A DNA stretch of 64,000 bases from Oenanthe sinensis (Eukaryota; Streptophyta; Magnoliopsida; Apiales; Apiaceae): positions 21,624,501 through 21,688,500 of the forward strand of contig CM053794.1 of assembly GCA_028671895.1 (NCBI GenBank). The letters are read 5' to 3'. This document shows positions 57,140 to 64,000 of this stretch, piece by piece. The first letter of the stretch is position 1. The number at the start of each line of letters is the position of its first letter. Below the pieces are notes generated by a model, which was not told the DNA's origin, searched no databases, and worked only from the letters and a program-made list of their open reading frames with translations. The translations under genes and the position numbers were made by a program.

Positions 57140-57244
57140 GTAGTGAATACATAGTCTATTTAATATTAAACGGACTAACAGTTTTTTTTTTGCTAAATAG
57201 AACTAACACCTTCAAAATCTATAAATTGAATGTTCAACTAACAT
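57140..57244 (+). repeat. Direct repeat, downstream copy
   Basis: This is the partner of 55507-55615. About 95 bp further on the sequence is cut by the LTR of the family C element at 57340. Whatever followed this copy in the original duplication, possibly a third peptide gene, is therefore displaced or lost. Confidence 0.88.
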
Positions 57245-57339
57245 CTTTAGTTTAGTGACTTAGATATTCTTGTATAAAATTGCAGATAGAAGTCTACTCA
57301 GTTTGTCTTTCAATTGTAAATAAAGTCAAAAATAAAGTC

Positions 57340-58465
57340 TGTTAGAAGATTCAGGCTGAATCATGCAACAAGCTAGACAAAGAAGACTGTGGAGAAATAA
57401 GGAAAGCCATCTGAGAATTCTTTTAAGGCAATTACTCAGTCGAGAAGTCCACTATTCGAGAAGTCAGAACTGTGAGAACATTTCGAGAAGTCTCAAAACA
57501 CACTCAACTGCTCAGTACTCGATCGAGAAGTCAGCCATTCGACAAGTCAAGTATTAAAGTCATTCGAGTAGTGTTAATTGTGAATCATTCGAGAAGTGAG
57601 AAAAGAGAATCAATTCGAGAAGTTAGCAAAATGAGCATTCGAGAAGTGGTAAAGCTGAGGTATTCGAGAAGTCACAATTTCAAGTTTCTATTCGAGAAGT
57701 CTAGCTTAATCGAGAAGTCTTCTAATGGAGTATTCTAATCGAGAAGTCTAGTCATTCGAGAAGTTAGACATTCATGGTTCAATCGAGTTGTCACAACAAG
57801 TACTCAATCGAGAAGTCAACCTCTATGACTTCTCGAAATATTTTGAACAGAGTACTAGACTGCACCAAGGAGTTATTTTCAAGGAAAGTTGCAGAACAAG
57901 TCAGATAATTCTGAAGCTCTGTTTTTACAGGATAAGTCAAGCCTGCAAAGATAGAGACAAGTCTACAATGAAGCTGAGAAGTCAGTCAAGACAAATGATA
58001 GAAGGTATAAGGCTGGATGTAGCAGACTATCACAATAGTGTTAGCTAGAAATAGATATCAGTCAAATGTAAAGGATGTCTTGTCTTTTTCTAGTTATAGC
58101 TAATCTGTCTTATGTGAGCATGTGCACAAGACATGTTGTCTATATATTTTATGCACAGCCACATTTGATAGGAGTCTTGTGAGTTTTACAATTGTAAATT
58201 TCTTAGAACAAGAAGCTGAAGTTCAATTTGAATTTCAGATTGTAGCAAAAGTTCATTCTAATAAAATTAGATTGAAAGTTACATCTAGTGTCTATGATAT
58301 TCATTATCACTGTTTAATGTTTTAAGTTAAAACTGTTTAACCTGTCCAATCTTGCAATCCAGTTAACAGTTGAACTAGCTCACAAGAATCAAAGAGAAGG
58401 AAAAAGGATTGAAGTATACATTCACCACCCCCTCTCTAAACTTCTAGGAATCATAATTCCTAACA
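57340..58465 (+). repeat. Family C 5' LTR with a TCGAGAAGTC motif cluster
   Basis: It is 1126 bp, begins TGTTAGAAG and ends ATTCCTAACA, a perfect TGTTAG/CTAACA end pair. Between 57438 and 57830 about sixteen copies of (T/A)TCGAGAAGT recur at irregular spacing of 15-35 bp, and one is inverted (ACTTCTCGAAAT). Confidence 0.93.
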
Positions 58466-58467
58466 AG

Positions 58468-58482
58468 TGGTATCATAGCAGG
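58468..58482 (+). other. Family C primer-binding site
   Basis: TGGTATCATAGCAGG starts two bases after the LTR. It resembles the usual initiator-Met site TGGTATCAGAGCAGG with one substitution. Confidence 0.9.
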
Positions 58483-58513
58483 CTGTTAACATACATACAG
58501 ACAAAAAATCAAG

Positions 58514-61003
58514 ATGAGTTCTCAGAATCTAAGCAGCATAAAGATTCCTACATTTGATAGAGAAGATTACAATCTATGGAAGAGGAAGATGTTGATGTTC
58601 ATAAAGGTTGCAAACCCCATATATCCTGAAATATTAAAGAATGGTCCTTTCATGCCAGTAACTCTAGTTCCTGAAACTACTAGTGGATCTGAAGTTATTC
58701 CAGCAACATGGATACCTAAAGATCCATCTCAGTACACAGATTCAGAGAAGGAAAAGGTGTCTCTTGACAATAGCTTAATGCTAATACTAATTGAATAACT
58801 GGATCTTGTGATGTACAACAATATTGTCAATTGCACATCTGTCAAACACATATGGGAGACTATAGAAATTCTGTGTGAAGGAACTGAGGAGGTAAGGGAA
58901 AATCAAAGGCAGCTCTTTGTCTCTTAATATGAAGCTTTCATGTCAAAACTAAATGAAGGAATAACTGAAGTATTTGAAAGGTTCAACAAACTGACCAATG
59001 ACCTTCAACTTCATGGAAAGTACTATGAGACAAAGGAAAAGAATATAAAATATTTGCTGACTCTCCCAGAGCATCTGGAGCACAAAATCTCTGCAATAAG
59101 AGAAGGGAGAGATCTAACAAAACTTCCACTTGAGACCTTGTATGGAATCCTAAAGACATATGAACTTGAGTTCTATCAGAAGAAAGCCATACTGGGAAAT
59201 AGAGGAAAAATGGCAAATGTCTCAAATGCTTTGGTAGCAAAGGAACCTTCTATAACAGAAAAGACTGGTACAAGCAAAATGGTGAAAACTGAAGAGTATG
59301 AAGAGCAGGAACATGAAGAAAAGGACTCTGTCAAAAGTGAATCAGAAGAGGAATAGTTCTACACCATTGAAGAACTTGAGGGCATGGACAACAAAACCAT
59401 GGCCTTCATGGCAAAGAAATTTGGAAACTTGAGATTCAAAAGAAACAAAAGTTTCAAAACAAGAACAGCCTTCAAGTCTTCAAGCAAAGGAAAGAAGCCA
59501 GCAAGGAGCACTAACAATGGAGGATAAAAAACTGGAACAGTTGATAGATCTAAGATAAGATGCTATAACTGTAATGATCTTGGACACTTTGCAACAGAGT
59601 GTAGAAAACCTAAAGCAATAAAGAAGGATAAAGACTACTTGGAGATGGAAGCCAAGTATGAAGCTCTCCTCAAAAAGCAGATAGGAAAAGCTTATATTAT
59701 TGAAGGAAAATGCTGGGATGACACAGATGAAGATGAGGAAGAAGAATATGGAAATCTGGCACTCATGGCCAACTCAACTAGTGGATCTTCATCCTCAAAT
59801 TCTTAGGTACCCACATTAATCTCTCTTGACATGTCAAATTCACAATATAAGAAAACTGTGGAAGAATTGAGCATTGAAATGTTTAACATTCACACTAGCG
59901 TGACTGCTGCTTATGAGGAAATTGTTAGGCTGGTAAGAGTCAATGATGAACTAACTGCTAGGAATGAAACTTTGGAATTATCTGCAGTAACACTGGAAAA
60001 CTTGAAACAGGAAAATGAATATCTAAAGAACAAGGTTGTTTGTTCTGAACAAATTGAAAAGTTTCTTAAAGAACAAATTTCTGAAAATGAATTAAAAACC
60101 AGATCATATCAAAACTCAGCAACTGTTGTTCAAGAGTTTCATGAGAAGAACAAAGAAAGTACTAAGATTGGAGTTGGTTTTGATTATGAGAATCTTAAGA
60201 AGAAGAAATCTATTTTAACAAGAGACAAAAAGGTTGAAATCCATGGAAATCCTCATATTTTGAAAAATGTCAAAGAACCAATTTTTAAGAAAGCAACTGT
60301 TGAGTTTGATGAAGTCAGTATGGTTATCAAACAACAGTTGGATGATAAGGATAAGGAAGCAATTGAAAGGGAAATGCCCTCTGTTAAAAAGGTAGAACCC
60401 ACAATTAAAACCAAGTCCATTCCTGTTCAAACTGAAACAAAACAGAATGCTCAGAAAAGTGATGCTATGCATGCTAAAAAGAAAAAGGCAAATAGAAATG
60501 GAAAAATAGGCATCAATAAATACAATAACTATGCACATATTCATAATGCTCCAAGAAAGATTTGCAAAAACTGTGGTTCAACAAATCATCTTACTCACAT
60601 GTGCAAGAAGCCTATTGTTGGAAATGATGAGTTTGCCTGTGGATATGTTAAACCATTAATGCATGATAATCATAAATTCTATGACAAATTTGATTGTATG
60701 CCATGCAACTTGAATGTCATGAATACTTGTTTTAGGTTCAGAAAACAGTTTGTTGATGGTTGCATAAGTCAGAATCTGAACACAAATCCTAGGCCTAAAT
60801 CTGCCAGTCCTATAAAACATAGAAAGCATTCCATGTCACCTAAGCATGCATCTAGTTCTGAAAGTATTAATCAAGCAAAAAGTCAGAAAAGCAAAAAGGA
60901 TAACAAGCATGTGCAGGCAACTGCAAATGCTAAAAATAAGAATGAAACTCATGTAACTAAGCATAAAGGATCCAACCTTGTTTGGGTACCAAAGAAAACT
61001 TGA
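58514..61003 (+). pseudogene. Family C gag, one frame of 830 codons with five in-frame stops
   Basis: Gag would form the virus-like particle that packages the element RNA. It starts MSSQNLSSIKIPTFDREDYN. The core includes NNIVNCTSVKHIWETIEILC. A first knuckle CYNCNDLGHFATEC is near 59561-59602, followed by a long coiled-coil linker (MSNSQYKKTVEELSIEMFNI onward), a second knuckle CKNCGSTNHLTHMC near 60562-60603 and a Cys-rich tail. The frame never shifts. Stops occur at 58796, 58925, 59354, 59525 and 59804. By comparison with element B at least two of these replace Gln codons, as CAA/CAG to TAA/TAG changes would. Gag ends WVPKKT with TGA at 61001-61003. Confidence 0.9.
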
Positions 61004-64000
61004 TTTGTATTTCATTGCAGGGCACAGGTAAAAAGAAGGTCATGTGGATTTCGGACAGTGGTTGTTGAAGGCATATGACTGGTGATAAAGCCCTGCTGTC
61101 ACAATTCAAGCAGGAGGCTGGCCCAATGGTAACCTTTGGAGACAACAGCACTGGTTTCACTATGGGATATGGCAAATTAATTCATGGAAATGTTGTCATT
61201 GAAGATGTAGCTCTGGTCAGTGGTTTGAAACACAACCTTCTCAGCATCATTCAGTTCTGCAACAAGGACCTAAAGGTGGAATTTGAAAAGGGCTTGTGTC
61301 TCATATCACACAGGAAGACCAAGGAAATTGCTCTGCAAGGAGTGAGGAAGGGAAGCCTATTTGTAGCAAATTTGGACTTTGCTATTTTTACACCAAAGCC
61401 TCAGAGAATGAAAGTCTGCTTTGGCACAAAAGACTATCTCACTTGAATATCAAAAAAAATAATTCTTTAGTCAAGAGAGAATTAGTGAAGGATTTGCCTA
61501 CACTTGAATTCTATATAGAAGGATTGTGTGAGGCATGCCAGAAAGGGAAAATGAAGAGATCAAGTCACAAAAGTAAGGAATTCACCTCAATAACCAAACC
61601 ACTACAACTAATCAATATGGATCTGTTTGGACCAGTAAATGTGATGTCCATGTCAAAGAAAAGATTTTCTCTTGTCCTGGTTGATGACTTTTTAAAATAT
61701 ACTTGGGTAGAATTCTTGCATTCAAAAGATGAAGCTCCTGAAATTATCATTAAGAACTTGAGGAGACTGGATAAAGGCCCTACTCCAGTAGTTGCCTTAA
61801 GAAGTGACAATGGTACATAATTCAAAAATGCAATACTCAGTGAATTCTGCAAGGAGAAAGGCATCACTCACCAATTTTCTGCCCCAAGAACTCCTCAAAA
61901 AAATGGAGTGGTTGAGAGGAAGAACAAGACTCTCATTGAAGCTGCAAGAACTATGCTAGCAAAAGCAAATCTACCAACTAGTTTTTGGGCTGAGGCTGTT
62001 AGAACTGCTTGTTACTCCCAAAACAGAACTCTCATCACAAAACCAGTTGGAAAAACTCCTTATCATATCATGACAAATAGAAGGCCATCTGTGAAATACA
62101 TGCATGTGTTTGGAGCAAAGTGCTTTGTTCTTAAAGATGATGTCAACAATCTTGGAAAGTTTGAAGCAAAGGCATATGAAGGAATCTTTGTGGGATACTC
62201 CTTGGACAAGTCTGTCTATAGAGTATGTGTAATTGATCAACAAAAGGTTATGGAAAGCACAAATGTAACATTTGATGATTTCAAGATCCCCACTATGAGT
62301 TTGGAAGGTGAAGAGTGTGACACTCTAAGATTTGAAAATGAAATAGATCCTGAAACTTCTGCAACTGAAAAGGTTATAAGTAATCTTGAAGACTCTCATG
62401 TGGACATTCCATATGGAACAAATATAGAAAGAGAACATGAAAATTTCAGTCATATCCAACTTGAGAATTTTCCATATGAGTCTAGCATGAACTCGGGGGG
62501 AGGTCTCAAGAATCTGCAATAAATGGCAATCACTACAACCAGGAAGAAACATGCTCAAATGACAAAGATGGGACTCATCAAACTAAATGGAATAGAGCTC
62601 ACACAGCTGATCAAATCATTGGAAATCCTGATGATGGTGTGAGGATAAGAAGAACAACTATGAATGAATGCCTATTTGCCTGCTTTCTGTCTCAAAATGA
62701 ACCTAAAAGAATTGAAGAGGCCCTGTTGGATCCGGATTGGATAATTGCCATGCAAGAAGAATTGAATCAATTTCTGAGAAAGAATGTTTGGGAGCTAGTG
62801 CCACCTCCAAAGGACAGATCTGTGATAGACACTAAATGGGTCTACAGGAATAAAATGGATGAACATAGGATTGTAATAAGGAACAAGGCAAGGTTGGTTG
62901 CTAAAGGCTATTCACAAGAAGAAGGCATTGACTATGATGAGACCTTTGCTCCTGTTACAAGATTAGAAGCAATTAGAATTTTTCTAGCCTTTGCAGCATA
63001 CTCAAACTTTAAGGTCTATCAGATGGATGTTAAAAGTGCTTTTCTCAATGGTGAGTTGGAGGAAGAAATATATGTACAGCAACCTCCTGGCTTTGAAGAT
63101 CCCAATTTTCCAGACTTTGTTTACAGACTCATCAAAGCATTGTATGGACTCAAACAAGCCCCTAGAGCATGGTATGACACCTTGTCGAAATTTCTTTTGG
63201 AAAATCATTTCACTAGAGGAACTATTGACAAGACTCTCTTCTACAAAAAGCATGGTGAGGATATCATACTTGTTCAAATCTATGTGGATGATATCATTTT
63301 TGGTTCATCAAATGAGAAACTATGTCAAAGATTCTCCAAGCTTATGCAAAGTGAGTATAAGATGAGCATGATGGGAGAACTCAATTACTTTCTAGGCCTT
63401 CAAATAAGTCAAAGGGCTGATTGCATTTTCATAAGTCAAACAAAGTACATTAATGACCTACTCAAAAGGTTTGACATGCAAGATTGCTCAACTGCTAAAA
63501 CTCCAATGTCTATAGCTACAAAACTGGATGAAGACAAGAAAGGAAAAAGTGTGGATATGATGACTTACAGAGGAATGATTGGATCCATTCTCTATCTCAC
63601 AGCAAGTAGACATGACATAATGTTCTCTACATGTCTATGTGCTAGGTTTCAAGAAAATCCAAAAGAATCCCATCTCATTGCTGTTAAGAGAATTTTGAGA
63701 TATCTCAAAGGAACATCCTTTATGAGATTGTGGTACCCTAAAAAAACAGGGTTTAACCTAGTTGGATACTCAGATGCTGATTTTGCTGGTTGCAGAGTGG
63801 ATAGAAAAAGTACTTCAGGTAGCTGTCAATTTCTTGGACAAAGATTGGTATCTTGGTTCAGTAAAAAGCAACAGTCTGTGTCAACTTCTACAGCTGAGGC
63901 TGAATACATAGCTGCTGGAAGTTGTTGTGCTTAATTGCTTTGGATTAGAAATCAACTAAGGGACTATGGATTAGTGTTGGAAGGAATACCTATCATGTGT
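60986..64000 (+). pseudogene. Family C pol: protease, integrase, reverse transcriptase, RNase H (partial)
   Basis: The pol frame overlaps the gag end in the -1 phase (GTKENLICISLQGTGKKK). Protease has DSGC, then TGA at 61066-61068, then RHMTGD. A frame change lies near 61380. Integrase shows HKRLSHLN, LCEACQKGK, NMDLFGPVN and LRSDNGT, with a TAA at 61818-61820, then [19 protein letters not shown] frame change in the G run near 62497 precedes reverse transcriptase (62639 on), which has [33 protein letters not shown] and [12 protein letters not shown] with both catalytic Asp. RNase H has [20 protein letters not shown] and [13 protein letters not shown], then TAA at 63932-63934. The frame continues as LLWIRNQLRDYG to the window edge. 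Confidence 0.92.

Larger units (their letters stand above)
57340..64000 (+). mobile_element. Ty1/copia element, family C copy 2, 5' LTR to RNase H, runs off the window
   Basis: The 5' LTR, primer-binding site, gag, protease, integrase, reverse transcriptase and RNase H appear in copia order on the plus strand. The element continues past position 64000, so the 3' LTR and target duplication cannot be seen; the 5 bp before the LTR are AAGTC. Stops and frame changes in gag and pol show it is not autonomous. The layout and the additional Cys-rich gag tail match copy 1 at 1-2343. Confidence 0.96.

Noticed and set aside
57363..57738. Arg/Ser-rich frames at the start of the family C LTR
   Set aside because: They are translations of the TCGAGAAGTC motif array within an LTR.

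Overview
This is a window of plant nuclear DNA, almost certainly from a eudicot. It is AT-rich, has GT-AG introns, TA-flanked Stowaway-type MITEs, a CACTA end, SIRE-like Ty1/copia and Tat-like Ty3/gypsy retrotransposons, and a plant-type DUF789 gene. The species cannot be read from the sequence. No tRNA, rRNA, CRISPR array or bacterial-style operon was seen.

Positions 1-38571 are a stack of nested LTR retrotransposons. A copia fragment of family C (1-2343, plus strand) is cut in its reverse transcriptase by element A, an old minus-strand SIRE-like element (about 2344-38571, LTRs roughly 10 percent diverged). A is split by element B (5400-29603, minus strand), which has 1117-bp LTRs, the target-site duplication CAAGT, a primer-binding site, a polypurine tract, gag, pol and a 1334-codon extra frame. 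B is split between protease and integrase by a Tat/Retand-like gypsy element (14324-25574, plus strand), with 586-bp LTRs and the duplication ACATG. That element has gag-pol, a three-exon antisense gene with its own TATA box, and a 3' region made of satellite-like tandem repeats. All the pol frames seen are broken.

Positions 38572-41637 hold LTR-like sequence, a CACTA-type end and anonymous DNA. The one conventional host gene lies at 43043-49412 on the plus strand: seven coding exons join in phase to 1077 residues ending in a DUF789 domain. Its leader probably begins near 41650, just after a TGGGCCCA promoter motif.

Positions 49413-57339 hold two intronless genes for tiny secreted peptides (51343-51525 and 56213-56374). 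Both have a MEG(K/N)I start, a hydrophobic leader, CCPx(I/V)xECC and a C-terminal KP, and each has a TATA box. They are separated by a solo LTR of family C in inverted orientation (52605-54873, duplication ATAAT) that carries two further insertions, and by MITEs. The second gene lies between two copies of a ~107-bp direct repeat.

Positions 57340-64000 are a second family C copia element (plus strand, running off the window) with a complete 5' LTR, primer-binding site, gag and most of pol.

The points that most deserve follow-up are the peptide pair; the observation that each LTR family has amplified its own short motif (ATCAATTGAT in B, TCGAGAAGTC in C, TTGCGCC in A, TTCGACCTC in the gypsy element); the extra frame of B and the antisense gene of the gypsy element; and a stop codon followed by a splice-acceptor-like TTGCAG kept at the gag-pol boundary of four element copies.
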